Part shown: positions 49,233 through 61,680 of the stretch, piece by piece | How the letters are laid out: every line of letters starts with the position of its first letter | How positions within the stretch are numbered: position 1 is the stretch's first letter | Assembly: GCA_020226215.1 (NCBI GenBank) | Contig: CM035233.1 | Span: 55,265,751 to 55,329,750, forward strand | Source of the DNA: Sindora glabra | Taxonomy: Eukaryota; Streptophyta; Magnoliopsida; Fabales; Fabaceae | Direction of reading: 5' to 3' | Length of the DNA: 64,000 nucleotides | Program-made: the position numbers and the translations under genes | The notes under the pieces: generated by a model | What the model was told of the DNA's origin: nothing | What the model saw: only the letters and a program-made list of their open reading frames with translations | Databases searched by the model: none

Positions 49233-49399
49233 CAGGAGGGGGAGAAGCAGGAAGGAAGCTGAGAGACATAAAGGGGAGCGTTGTTGCCGAAAGGGGTGCC
49301 CATATAAAAGGAAACAATCATCAACAACAGAACTGCCATAATCATCTGTCCACATTTGGAATCAAACGCTGAAAGCAGTGCAAGCCCAAGCCCACCCAT
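49233..49399 (-). pseudogene. PMT6-like exon 1 (signal anchor)
   Basis: From ATG at 49399-49397: a short cytosolic head, 'CGQMIMAVLLLMIVSFYMG' (single membrane anchor), then 'GNNAPLYVSQLPS'. This matches the N-terminus of PMT6-type proteins. The donor GTAATC follows at 49232. By eye its phase does not join cleanly to exon 2, which may reflect a further small indel. Confidence 0.8.
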
Positions 49400-49760
49400 T
49401 GTTCTTTTCTGTTTTCTTGCTCAGTAATGTATTTAACTCTTGCAACAGCGACAGCGAGCACCGTGGCTCAACTGGATTTCTGAGAATTCTTGAGAGAACT
49501 GAAACGCCATGTAATGGGTATGGAAAAGTTGAGATCTTTGTTTTTCTGTTTATGGAAAGAGAATAGAGAAGAGGAGGTTGCATCTGCTGCACAAGAACTC
49601 TAATTCCAAGTATCGGATCGATTCCAACAGCCAAAGTTCCAAGCGAATTTCTGCTTTCGTTTGTGCCTTTCTTTCATTTTTTTTCGTTCTTTCCCTGCTA
49701 TCACAGTCGGTTGACAGTTAGCACGAGAGGTGCACGTGGACTAACCCTAGTATGATTTTC
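49400..49760 (-). promoter_or_regulatory. 5' UTR / promoter region of the PMT6-like pseudogene
   Basis: GC-richer than the DNA beyond it, with a CACGTG core at 49733-49738 and a purine-rich block (minus strand) at 49660-49695. The AT-rich intergenic segment begins at about 49760. Open frames across it on both strands are not supported. Confidence 0.4.
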
Positions 49761-49929
49761 TATTTTATTTTATATTATTTTGCGGGTTTTTTTTTACAAG
49801 AATGACTACATTTTCACATGCGACATTTTAATAATATAAATTAAATTATTTTTAATAATATAAGATAAAATAGTTATAATTAATAATTTTATTCTATTTT
49901 TCTAAATTATTCATAATTATATTTGTACA

Positions 49930-50210
49930 AAACTTAGAAAATATAAGTTTTTTTGTATACTTTTTATGTGAAAGATTCATACAAAATTATGAAAATTTAA
50001 AAAAATACAAAAATAATATTTAATTTCTTATTTGTAATTATACAGATTGTTATATCTCTTAAATTTCATAACTAATATCTAAATTTTACTTTTATTATAT
50101 TTATTTGTCCATTATTTCACTTGAAATGATATAATAAATGAAAATTATTTAAGTAAATCACTAAATTTGATAATATTAAATATATGTTATTTTTATAATA
50201 ATTTTATCAT
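49930..50210. repeat. Duplicated intergenic segment, copy 1, part a
   Basis: Shares order and words with 57940-58190: 'gtgaaagattcatacaaaat' with 'ttgaaagattcattaaaaaa', then 'cttaaatttcataactaat' with 'cctaaatttcataattaat', then 'ttatttgtccattatttca' with 'attattcattctttatttca'. Diverged and very AT-rich, so confidence is moderate. Confidence 0.5.
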
Positions 50211-50249
50211 TTAATTTTTTTAAGAGAAATACTTACATACAACCTACCA

Positions 50250-51070
50250 TGTCATATTTTCTCTTTCCATATTTTTATAAAAGATGGTTCGAAAGAAAAT
50301 TTAAGGAAAGAGAAGGAATAATTACTTGATTGTAGGGTAAAAAAGGGAAAGAGCCCATAAAGAAATTTTCTTAACATATATAAACGAAAAAGGTGTAAAA
50401 AAATAATTAATTACAATTTTATCATTAATTTTATTTAACTTGTTAATTTTTGGATCAGTTTTTTTCCCTTCACTGATATTAAATGTGTGGATATCTTTGC
50501 TATATATTATAGCAATCACCTGAATTTGCATCATATTATAATTATGTATAAATTAATATTGTATGTTCAACAATAAAATTAAAATTTTTATAAAAAAATT
50601 TTAAACATATAAAATAAATCTATAATTTTATATAAAAATAAATTAATTACTTAAAAAATACTTAATACAATTAAATTTTTCAATTTTTTTAATAAATATT
50701 TACAATGATTAAAAGTTGCTATTAATATTTGTTAAGAATAGTTAATTAATAATATTTTATACTTTTATTTATTAAATATATATTTATAAAAATTATACAT
50801 AAATATGATGAATTATGATAATATAATTTTTGGCCACCAACAAGATTTTAGATAAATATATTAAGCTAAAAAATAAAATCATTTAATTCAATTTAGTAAT
50901 TTTTATCTTAGCTTTCTATCTGAATAAACAAAGAAAAAATATTTTTTTCTTTTCTTGTTTTTTTTTCTGCACATTTAAATAAGAAAGGAAAAGAAATTTT
51001 TTTATAATTTTCTTTCCTCATCTTTTATTTCTTCTTATTTACGTTTCTTCTTTTTTTTTTCCCTCAGCAT
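50250..51070. other. AT-rich intergenic DNA
   Basis: No gene, array or terminal repeat seen. Confidence 0.5.
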
Positions 51071-51079
51071 CCAAGAAAA

Positions 51080-51307
51080 GGATTATGCATCATCAAACAT
51101 TCATGTTTTGAATGGTAATAATATTAAGTCCTCATTTTCCAATTAGCCAAATGTAAGCTAGCCTGATCTGTATTAATCAGGTCCAATTGAACTCCATTAA
51201 TTTTTTAATGTCAACATAATTAATGCTTATTAATTAATTATTTTCATTTAGATCCTCATTTTTGTACCATTGACAATCACTCTCTTACAATTGGTTTAAT
51301 ATTTACT
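51080..51307. repeat. Duplicated intergenic segment, copy 1, part b
   Basis: Matches 62100-62325: 'gcatcatcaaacattcatg', 'ttgaactccattaattttt', 'taatgcttattaattaatta', 'caatcactctcttacaattg', 'gtttaatatttactca'. The match breaks at 51307, where copy 2 continues. Confidence 0.75.
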
Positions 51308-52372
51308 CACGAGCTCACCTCCCGTGCACTGCACGAAGTTCTTTTTTAATTAAAATTAATATATATTTACACATACATGTTTTATATTTCATAAATAAAT
51401 ATTATTAAAAAATTATTATAAGATTAATATGATTTATATAGTTAAAAAATATAATTAGAAATATAATAATATAAATATATGTAAATGCACACATTATTCT
51501 TCTTTTTAAAATTTTCTATAAAAATCTTCTATTTTATGAAAATTTTAATATGCTAAAGTTTAAGAGATCAAATGTTTAATCTTATTAAACCTACATGTTT
51601 CAAAATTAGTTTAAAAATATAATAGTCACTATATTTACTAATAAAATATATTGTGATTTATTATATATGAATACTATAACGATTTATAATATGATTATAT
51701 ACAAATAATTCATTAAGAATATAAAACATATTTAAATAAATGAATATTTTTTATTACATGAATATTATATCTAGAAATAATTTTAAATTTGGTGTGTTTG
51801 AAATGTGAATTAATAAGAATATTAGTGAAACTATAAAATTACTAATTTAAAATATAATGAAAAATATCTTGTAATAATCATTAAATTTAATTAACAATAT
51901 GAAAGGATAGTATTGCAAATAAAATATTTTAAAAATATATTTATAATATAAAAGTTAGATAAGTGATCATAAATATAAAATATATGCATATATGAGCATT
52001 ATAGTTATAATAATATTAAGCAATATGCAAAAATACTATAATGATTTAAAATATAAACATATATAAATAATTCATTAGAAATATAAAATTTATTTGAATA
52101 AAAATAAATAAATTTAAATTTTTTTAAATAATTATTAAATATGATTTATTAGTAGATTGTGAAATTTTTTTATTTATTCAAAAGATGATAAAAGATGAAG
52201 TAATTGTTATATATTAAATTTAAAAAGAAACTAAATTAAGGTATACATTCTATTTAATGCTCTTTTGACATGAAATTATTTAGGTTGCTATGAGAAGCAA
52301 ATTTTTTTGTTCTGAGAGAGAAGTTTATAGGTGGAAAATTTTAGAAGAAGATATAAAATATAGATAGATAAA
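51308..52372. mobile_element. 1.06-kb insertion defined by an empty site
   Basis: Copy 2 of the duplicated segment reads straight from 'aatatttagtca' into 'tttgaaattaag', whereas this copy has about 1,065 extra bp between the matching words. The insert begins CGAGCTCACC followed by CCCGTGCACTGCACG, a self-complementary word found in some dispersed plant repeats. It is otherwise AT-rich and non-coding. No clear target duplication or inverted ends are visible, so the class is unknown. Confidence 0.55.
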
Positions 52373-53300
52373 TTTGAAATTCAGTGAATAATTTCATATT
52401 TATTAACACATTAATGTGTGAATTTAGTCAATTTTTTTTTACTGTGGTTAATGTTAAACTTTCAAAGGATAAAAATCTCATTAGATTTAAAAGATAGTTA
52501 TCAAAAGAAATTATTTTTTCACATTATTATATAAACATAGGATAAACTACACATTTTTTAAATAATATAAAAATATAGTTTATGATTTTTATAATTGTCA
52601 TATATATTTTAAATTATAATACTGTGCAAATTTTACATATACTAAATATTTAAAAAATTACAATTGTATTAACTATGCTTTTTATAATTTTTTTTGCAAG
52701 TAACGTCTAAAAAATATAAGTATATATAATAATTCAAAGTAAATAAAAAAATAGATATCAATATTGTAAATGAAAACTATAATAAGAATTACATTGATGA
52801 AGAAGGAACTTAGATAGAAAACAATTTAATAGGCCTTGATTAACGAGATAATAGACAAAATTAATGGATCTTAGTCAAAATTAAGAGTGTAAAGTGGGAG
52901 GGGCAAAGCGGGATGGAGCAAGTTTGTGCAGACTTAGGCTTACATGAGCTTGCATAGAATGAGTGCAGAGACTCACAAGTAGCCTACACTTTTTTATTTT
53001 ACTTTTAAAAATAATTAAATTATTAGAAAAGTACATGCAAGAATATAAAATTAAATTTTAAAAGTTCCAAAAAATATCTTTAATAGAACAATGAATAAGA
53101 TTAAAAAAATTTATTTTTTTATAAATTATAATTAACTAATTAATTTTTTTATTTTATGTAATAGATTAGTCAAATAAGTCTAAGAAAAATTATATTATAC
53201 CAGTTTACTTAGAAGAATATGATTATTATGATTATTATGCCATTTAGAAAAGAAAAATCATATGCTCCCACTCACTCAGAAGTAGATTTCTTCATAAGTC
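52373..53300. repeat. Duplicated intergenic segment, copy 1, part c
   Basis: Matches 62326-63350 in order: 'caaaggataaaaatctcatt', 'gtgcaaattttacatatac', 'tgcaagtaacgtctaa', 'gaattacattgatgaagaag', 'gattattatgccattta', 'agaagtagat'. Small private insertions occur, such as the less AT-rich block at 52880-52990. Confidence 0.75.
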
Positions 53301-54470
53301 ATGTCCAAGCAAAGATAACGCTCTCCTACCCCAATTTCACTCTCTCAAATCAAAGCGATGGAAATAAAAGAAAAAAACACAAATTGTTTAGTCAGTAGGT
53401 TTTGGACAGGAAGTTTGGGGCTAATTTGCAGTTTGAGAAGTACAAGAACACAAAGAAGTGAAGTCACTAATCAAGAAGATTACAACTCTACCATGTGTCA
53501 ATTTGTATTTGTTAATAAATACAGGTGAATAATCTATTAAAAGGATCAAAATTACATAATTTATATTTTATAAATTAAAATTATATTTAAGTCTGTATTT
53601 TTAAAATTTTACCTTCAAAGTCGAGTCAGATGAATAGATCACCCAATCACCCAACCAAGCATGATCAGGTTTACTTGTAGGTTTTAACACGTATGCACGA
53701 TCTCTTCAATTGCATGGGTAAGCAATAACATAAACATTATCAGCAATTGGTCTAGATAATTTTAAAAAAATAATATTTCGAGGAAAATTTACTTAATTTA
53801 ATTAATGTTTTTATATGACAATAAATCACTTTATCAGAGTCCACGTTGAGAAATATGGTTAGGATTTAGAAAGAAAAAGAGTAGACAAAATCTAGAGAGA
53901 ATAAGTAAAAATACTGAAAAATTATTGACTAAATCAGTGGTGGATTATTATATAAAACTCACCCTAATAACTACTAATAAATATAAAGATTTTAATACCT
54001 TAGATTTGGATGCAAGACAAACAAGTTCATAATTTAAAATCAATTATAATTAATCTAAAATATAACATAATATAGCATAAGATAATTTTCTAATAAATTC
54101 TAAATCTTAACCAATAAAGTAATGCTACGTCAGGATATGTTGCCAATTGTCTCTGTATACAGAATCACTTCACCTATGTTTACTTAGATTGATGGTGACA
54201 CTACAAAGGTGGGAAAACTTAGAAGAGACACAAGTCCCTGAGAATTTTTAAAATTATATATTTACATCATACAACTATACCAAAAAAAATTATTTTTATA
54301 AGTCATTTGACCCCAAAATTTAACGTGAGGATCCCCCCTTACCCGTAACCATTGAAAAATAAAAGAAGAGTAGCATGACCATGGATGCTTTATATAAATG
54401 AAGTACTTATTGTTACATCGGCATCTTGGACTTGTAATCATGCATTGATCTCAACCACGCTTTCATGTAT
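53301..54470. other. Intergenic DNA, no gene seen
   Basis: Mixed-composition sequence with no recognisable frame on either strand and no repeat structure that I could define. Confidence 0.45.
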
Positions 54471-54475
54471 CATCA

Positions 54476-54550
54476 TTCCTAGTCAGTGGAGCCGTGGCTG
54501 GACCCATAGGTTCAATCCGGAAAAATATGGAATTTAGATTTTTTTTTAAA
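54476..54550 (+). other. tRNA-like box A / box B pair with T-run (possible SINE head)
   Basis: TAGTCAGTGG (near 54479) resembles a pol III box A and GGTTCAATCC (near 54509) a box B, about 30 bp apart. A run of nine T's, which could terminate pol III, follows at about 54539. The sequence does not fold into a full tRNA by eye. It may be a SINE fragment or chance. Confidence 0.2.
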
Positions 54551-54579
54551 ACTTGATAAATCTATTGCACATTTTTTTG

Positions 54580-55022
54580 ATCCGATTATTATTTAGCATA
54601 GCTCAAGCCATAAAAATAAAAAACAAGCCAACTCAACTCAATTTGTTTCGACCCAATTATACTAATTTATTTTTAATGATATAATTATATATTACAAAAA
54701 TATTATATTTAATTATTTTTAATATAAAAAAATTAATTTAATATAATTATATATTTTATATATTTAAATATCATATTATCTCTTTAAACATATATTTTTT
54801 ATTTCAAAAATTTATTTTTTTGCCTAAAAAATAAAAAATACCAATTTTTGAGTTTTTAAGCCGATTCTTCAAACCATGTAAAAAAATAATCAAATCGGAC
54901 TAGACTAATTTTTTTTAAAATTCAATGGGCTGGACTAGGGCTCAGGTCATGCATTTCATGCAATTTTGCATGAAAGGTCCGGCCCGAAGCCCAGCAGCCC
55001 AGCCCGTTGTTCATCTCTATCA
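54580..55022. repeat. Dispersed repeat with GGGCTGGGCTGCTGGGCTTCG end
   Basis: The minus strand starts near 55022 with 'gagatgaacaacgggctgg', then GGGCTTCGGGCC, and runs into AT-rich sequence with 'caaccatgg/gatttgatt'-type words. Sequences of the form 'gggatgacaacgggccgggc' are widespread in plant genomes as dispersed repeats. No coding part is visible. The family is unassigned. Confidence 0.4.
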
Positions 55023-55029
55023 ATCAGCA

Positions 55030-57160
55030 ATTGTATAATCTTCTGCTCAAAATCACAAAACAAAATAATTAATGGAAATAGATGATAATGGCACCACAAG
55101 AATGAAGTTGGAATAAATAAGTGGCTGCTCCTGCAAACATATAAGTATGCCATAAAGACAGCTTCCCTAACAACACTAACAGGAATAGTGGCTGATAAGG
55201 CCATCAGAGTTCAATAGAATGTAAAACAATGCAGCAAACTTTAGACTTTACTTCAGTACGACAGCTTTGGCGACCTTCATCCTTGAATTCTGCCTAGTCC
55301 TATTCGGAGTCCAACAAAAGCTCAAAGCTCCGGAAACTAAAATGAAAAAAATAGAGAAAGAGGAAAATGTTGCTATCAGGATGGGGAGTCTGAGCAAACG
55401 AGGTTCGAAGGAGAAAGAAGAACAATTAAACCAGTGCCACTGCATGCAGTGGCAAGGGCTGATACAATTTTGCGATCTTGCATATTACAAATAGACCAAC
55501 ATGTATTATCTCTATCATCCTATTTTTAAATTGCAGTTTTGATCCACAAATACTGCGAATAAATTCTAAGTTCGTACTTCGTAGCCTTAAGCACTTAGTT
55601 CGGATAATGCTCTTACTAAAGCAGAATATCAACCTCTGTCAACAAAAGTAGTCGTTAGCAGAATACCTATTGCATCCATGACATCCTTAATGCAGGAAGA
55701 TTAAAGTTTGAAGCTTTCCAAGCTAGTCACCATAGGTCAATTAACCATCCTTAACCATAATATAGTTCACCATAAAATGAAGATTAATATCATTAGAAAC
55801 TTGAACTTTTTACGAGAAAAATCAATTGATTTACCATTTTTCTTGCTTCACATTTCTATGGAATTTTCACTAATATACATGTAGCAGAAGGATGAAAATA
55901 TTAAAGTGGGATGAAATGGAAATTAGGATAAGATAGATCGAATTAAGTTCTCTTCCTATAGCAACCGTATCAAAAACTGAACAAAAATAAGCACACAACT
56001 CACAGGCCCACAAAAAAAAAAAAAAAAAAGGAGTATAGCTCCAGACCTATAATTTAACGCAGTTTTATATTTTGAAACTAATTTTGTTTTTACAAATATT
56101 AATATAAAGTCACAATTTTCGAAATTAGTGGTGGTAGCCTATAATGTCAGAATTAGCTTGCAATGATTCCCAACTGATTTTGCCCATAAAGATTGTAATC
56201 TTTTAAGTAAAGACACAGGTAAGTATCATTCTAAACTCCACAAATCACCATATTTTGACGTCAAAGACGTGTTTATAAATTTGGGGATAACCTAATAGCG
56301 TTCCTAAAGAAGGAGATGATACATTGTACTCATCAGCAAAAACATTTTTCAGCCAACTACTTGCTGCACAAATGAAAGAAAAATGAAGTAAAAATTGCTT
56401 ATCAAACTAGAAAAAGGAAGTCGGTGGCTAGCATCAGAGAGACCCACATCGGAAAGGTTAAGAAAGAAAGCATACCTTTTGAATGAGAATCACGAGCAAA
56501 AGGGCACGACCTTACTTGAACAGGATCTGTTCTATAGGCTCGTACAACTGTATCCTTGAGTTCTAAGGAGACAGGAACCAAAGTCTGGTGGATGAATTAT
56601 GACTGTGTGATCAGGGCGTGATTAACAGTCCGTTGATCTCCTGTGATCATCTAGACGGTAGAGGATCGTTCTTGGCCAGAATACCTGGCTGAGATGGTCG
56701 CGCAGTTGTCTGACAGACTTCTTCCCGATGTTTTTGACAAAATGGGTAAACATCAGCCAAACACACACTTTGATTTCTTGGATCAGAACTTACCCAAAAA
56801 ATTGAGAAAATAGAAGAAAGAAGGGGAATGGAGGATACTGTCCTTTTTTTTTCTCTCTTGTGCGATATTGGGACATGCCGGCAGTCGGAAAAATGAAGTA
56901 GGAGTTACTGTGGGTTTCTTTTTGTTTCCAAACCCAATAAGATGCAGAAATTGAAAATACTTGCCTGAATGTCTGAAAATGGACGAAAGTTGATAGTTGG
57001 CGGAGAAAAATGCGAAACGAACGACACTCCCAGGCAAGAGTCGTACTGTGCCCAATCTCAATCGCTTCAATAAATCGATTTACTCGCCCCTGACCAGTCA
57101 CTTCACACGTACTTGGGACCCCAAGTGGGTTTCTATATATGGGACCTCCAAAACGCATTC
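55030..57160 (-). other. Unidentified, possibly transcribed, less AT-rich region
   Basis: Composition, a CTATATAT TATA-like word near 57133 (on the minus strand ATATATAG, read away from 57160), acceptor-like 'taatatgcaag' near 55490 and small frames suggest a gene or its remains on the minus strand. Readable pieces are 'VVRAYRTDPVQVRSCPFARD' near 56500-56560 and a hydrophobic stretch 'ILIATFSSFSIFFILVSGAL' ending '...RMKVAKAVVLK' then stop (55248-55400). I do not recognise any family, and the pieces do not join. It could be a small membrane-protein gene, a non-coding transcript, or debris. The first part (56780-57158) may be 5' UTR. Confidence 0.3.
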
Positions 57161-57229
57161 TTTTGGACTTGACCTTGGGCTAACAATTTTTCACATCCAA
57201 TTATCCAAACTTCCATAGCATGTTCGTGA

Positions 57230-57935
57230 AGGCGAGTGGTGTCCAAATAAGGATAAGTGTGAAAAGAATTACTTGGATTTTCTTATTTTTATTTTACAAA
57301 AAAGATATTGAACTTAGAAACTCGTATTTTTATATTTGATCTGTCATGGATTTAAAAACATTTATTTTGATTTTTATATTAATTCAAACTTTATATATGG
57401 TTTATTTTCTTAGGATGACAGGTCTTTCTTCAACATAGATTTCCACTTGTCAAACTATTAATTTACACAACTAGTTTTATACCTTTTTTTGTGTGAATAA
57501 TATAAAATATTTTCCTCAATTTAAGAGGTTGCATTTTACGTTTATTGACTTTGAAAAATTTATAATCAATATTTATTATTCATTTAGTTAATTATTTTAT
57601 TATATTTTATAATTTTATTAATTTTTTAAATAAAAATCATAATATTATAATATGTTAGTATATTACATCATTTTTTGCATAATCTCATAAATTATTTTTA
57701 AATTGGTAGTTAAAATTTCATATATCTAATTTAATTTCTGATAATTATATAATAAAAAAGTTATGCACAGAAAATAATATAATAAATTGATATATATAAT
57801 ATCATAATTTTTATTTAAAATTTCTTTCAAAAATCATATAATTAGATAAAATAGATAATGTGTATTAATCGAAAGATTTATATAATTAAAAGACTTGATA
57901 TGAAAGTTTCCAAATCTAATAAAAACAATTTATTC
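57230..57935. other. AT-rich intergenic DNA
   Basis: No gene seen. It leads into copy 2 of the duplicated intergenic segment. Confidence 0.5.
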
Positions 57936-57939
57936 ACAC

Positions 57940-58190
57940 CAAATTTTTTTATACTTATTTTATTTGAAAGATTCATTAAAAAATATAAAAATATATATTT
58001 TTAAAAAAATATTCATAACATCTAATCTCAAGAATGCTCACTATTATGTTTCCTAAATTTCATAATTAATTTTTAATTTTATTTTTATTATAATTATTCA
58101 TTCTTTATTTCATTAATAGTTTGCTAATATTTATTTTAATAATGTCAAATACATAATAATTTTTTCTCAACACTTTAATAGTACAAAAAC
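57940..58190. repeat. Duplicated intergenic segment, copy 2, part a
   Basis: Partner of 49930-50210 (see shared words there). It sits in the same position relative to the later parts b and c once the inverted-repeat element is set aside. Confidence 0.5.
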
Positions 58191-58649
58191 ACATAATGTT
58201 AATGTTGTGCTAAATATTTTACTTTCTCTAAAATCTTATATATATGCATTGAATGAATATACATGTATTATTTTTATTAACTTCTTTTAGCATTTATTTT
58301 AGGATTAGACTTCCATACCCTACTGATTTAGTAAGGCATATAACTCTACTTACGTGGTGCTCTCAAAACCATTAGTTTCTCACTAACTTTATTGTATTTA
58401 TCAGCACAAAAGGACAGATTCAATTTCTTCAATATCCAAAAATTACAATTTAACCTTTTGACCTTCAAATTAATAAAAATATAATTTAATCCTTTAACCT
58501 TTTATTAATAATATATAAATAATAGTTATCAAATAATATACAAATAAACAATAATAATTTATGCATAATAATATCAAATTGATTTTAATATTACATATAT
58601 TATTATATTATATTTTATTATTTATATATAAAATTAAAAAAATTAAATT

Positions 58650-60240
58650 GGTTTATACAAAATGATGAAACAGTAATATGATATTCTTTGAAAGTTTAAT
58701 TATTAATTAAACTTAATTTGTTCATTTATTTAAAATTTTTGGTCGATGTTAATAGTAACATGTTACTATCTAAAGACAAATCAGTAACGTATTGTTCTTT
58801 AGTATTTTAGTTATTAATTAAATTTTATTTATTTATTTATTTAAAATTTTTAATTGATGTTATTGTTTGAAAATTAAATAGTAACATATTTTTTTTATAA
58901 TTTAATTGTTAATAAAACTTGATTTATTCATTCATTTGGAGTTTTTGGCTATTTGGAGATCGAACAGTAATATATTACTGACTAAAGATGAAATAGTAGT
59001 ATGATGTTCTTTAGAAGTTTAGTTATTAATTAAACTTGATTTATCTATTTATTTGATCTCCAAACAGTAACATACTCTTATTTAGCAATTTAGTTGTTGA
59101 TAAAACTTAATTTATTCATTTATTTAAAGTTTTTTTTATTAATGTTACTGTTTAAAAATGAAACAGTAGCATATTATTATTTAGAGATCAAACAGTAATA
59201 TATTATTCTGTGATAGTGTAATTGTTAATGAGACTTAATTTATTTATTTATTTAAAATTTTTAATTGATGTTATTATCTAGAGATGAAATAATAACATAT
59301 TATTCTTTAACAATTTAATTATTAATAAAATTTAATTTATCCATTTATTTAAAATTTTTAATCAGATGTTATTATTTGGAGATCAAATAGTAACATGTTA
59401 CTGTTTGGAAATAAAATAGTAATATACTGTTCTTTAACAGTTTAATTGTTAATGAGACTTAATTTATCCATTTATTTAAAATTTTTATTGATGTTGCCAT
59501 TTGAAAATCAAATAGTAACATGATACTGTTTGGAAATAAAATAGTAACATGCTGTTCTTTAGTAATTTAATTATTAATGAAACTTAATTTATTCATTTAA
59601 TTGATATTTTTTCTTAATGTTACTGTTTGGAGATGAAACAGTAGTATGTTACTATTTAAAAATTAAACAATAATATATTATTCTTTAACAATATAGTTAT
59701 TAATAAAACTTGATTCATCCATTTATTTGAAATTTTTTATCGATGTTACTGTCTGAAAATGAAACAGTAACATACTATTCTTTAACAGTTTAATTATTAA
59801 TGAAATTTAATTTATTCATTTATTTTAATTTATGTAACTGTTTGGTGATCACATAACAACATATTACCGTTTGAAGATAAAACAGTAACATGTTATTCTT
59901 TGTCAGTTTAATTATTAATAAGACTTAATTTATCTATTTATTTAATATTTTTTATCGATATTACTATTTAGAGATCAAATAATAATATGTTTCTGTTTGG
60001 AGACTAAATAGTAACATGCTATTATTTAGTAGTTTAATTATTAATGAAATTTAATTTATCTATTTATTTAAAATTTTTGGTTGATAGTACTATTTGAAAA
60101 TTAAATAGTAATATATTACTATTTGAAAATGAAACAATAACATACTATTTTTTGGCAGTTTGATTATTAATGAGACTTAATTTATCCATTTATTTTAGTA
60201 ATTTAATTTTTATAGCACTATTAAATACTAAAAGAATTAA
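58650..60240. repeat. Left-arm tandem array, about 125-bp units
   Basis: About fourteen units by counting the 'aatttatycatttattt' landmark, at spacings mostly of 119-127 bp with some of 100 bp. Each holds one or more half or full copies of the CAGTAACATGTTACTG palindrome; the clearest full copy is at 59385-59406. Confidence 0.88.
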
Positions 60241-60699
60241 GGATAAAAATTTTAATATGAGATTTAAATAAATTTAAATTAATAAAAATGATGTCAAAAT
60301 TGACAAAATGATAAGAAAATAAAAAAAATTAAGAAAAATAATTGAAACGGGCTTTTTTTGCTAGTCAAAGCATGCAAAACACCTTTGCAAGCACGTAGAT
60401 CTTAAAAAATTACATAAAATCAACATATAATTTGCCTAATCGGACAATTGAGCGCAAAGTTATAGCATTTAAAGTTTTGAACTTAATCTACTTATTTTCG
60501 ATTGGATAAACCCCACTAAAATTAAATCTTCTTATTTTTTTATCAAAAGGTCATAGGAAGATGAATGAAAATAAGTGATTTTGTTATTGTTTCATAGTTA
60601 AAAAAATTAGAAAAACAAATTGCATTAAAATACTATTAAAAAATTAAGATATTGTGAATAAAAATTTGAGGTAAAAAACTCACAAATATTATAAAAAAG

Positions 60700-61680
60700 T
60701 AACCTTAGCTCCAATTAGAATGAATAAATCAAGTCTCATTAACAATTAAATTGCAAAGAATAGCATATTATTATTTCATCTCCAAACAGTAACATCGACA
60801 AAAAATTCTAAATAAATAGATAAATTAAGTCTAATTAATAACTAAACTTTCAAAGAATATTATGTTACTATTTCATCTTTAGTCAATAACATATTACTAT
60901 TCAATTTTCAAATAATAACTTTAACCTAAACCCTAAATAAATAGATAAATTAAATTTTATTAATAATTAAATTGTTAAAAAAATTATATAACTATATTAT
61001 TTAGTCTCCAAATAATAACATCAACTAAAAATCTCAAATAAATAGATGAATCATATTTCATTAACAATTAAATTGTGAAAGAATGGCATGTTACTATTTT
61101 GTTTCCAAACAATAATATGTTACTATTTTGTTTCCAAATAGTAATATGTTACTCTTTGATAATTAAACTATTTTGATAATTTAATCCAAACATTAACATA
61201 TTATTATTTGATTTCCAAACAGTAACATCAATAAAAATCTCAAATAAATGGATAAATCAAATCTTATTAATAATTAAACTGTTAAAAAATAGCATGTTAC
61301 TGTCTTGTATCCAAACAGTAATATGTTACTATTTAGTCTCTAAACAGTAACATTAATAAAAAAAATTTAAATAAATGGATAAATTAAGTCTTATTAATAA
61401 TTAAACTATCAAAGAATAATATGTTACTGTTTCATCTTTAAATAGTAACATTAATTAAAAATTTTAAATAAATAGATAAAGCAAATCTCATTAACAAATA
61501 AACTATCAAATAATAGTATATTACTATTTAGTCTTCAGATAATAACATGTTACTGTTTGGTCTTCAAACAGTGACATCGATCAAAAATTCTAAATAAATG
61601 AATAAATTAAGTCTAATTAATAATTAAATTTCTAAAGAATATTATGTTATTATTTCATCATATTGTATAAATCAATTTAG
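60700..61680. repeat. Right-arm tandem array, inverse orientation
   Basis: About eight units of the same family on the opposite strand, with the landmark 'aaataaatagataaattaag' and 'ccaaacagtaacatcga'. It is shorter than the left array, so the two arms have gained or lost units independently. Confidence 0.88.

Larger units (their letters stand above)
45739..49399 (-). pseudogene. PMT6-like putative methyltransferase (DUF248 family), pseudogene
   Basis: Six exons on the minus strand spell a protein closest, by memory, to Arabidopsis PMT6 (At3g10200). This is a Golgi type II membrane protein of the QUASIMODO2-like family, thought to methylate cell-wall polysaccharide. Readable order: membrane anchor 'MAVLLLMIVSFYMGTPFGNN'; 'TGIDVCPLMFNKYIPCHD'; 'LERHCPPLEKRLFCLIPPP'; SAM motif 'VLDVGCGVASFAAYLLPLG'; 'IWDKLKNLTTAMCWKLIARK'; 'VWIMNVVPASMKNTLSGIY'; 'GCLLEDIMLEMDRLIRPQ'. 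Splice sites are mostly canonical and introns remain, so this is a decayed gene and not a retrocopy. Lesions include stops in exons 2, 4 and 5, an 11-bp deletion in exon 2, 1-bp deletions in exon 3 and frame changes in exons 4 and 5. The final exon is not found. Confidence 0.9.

Noticed and set aside
49362..49634. 90-codon minus-strand frame over the PMT6-like 5' end
   Set aside because: It is in a different frame from the anchor-coding exon 1 and crosses the likely 5' UTR.
55248..55445. Small membrane protein, possibly DUF1218-like
   Set aside because: Only a generic hydrophobic stretch matches; order of other conserved blocks does not fit the family.
58650..61680. CRISPR array
   Set aside because: The repeats are long, diverged, contiguous units without unique spacers, in a plant genome.
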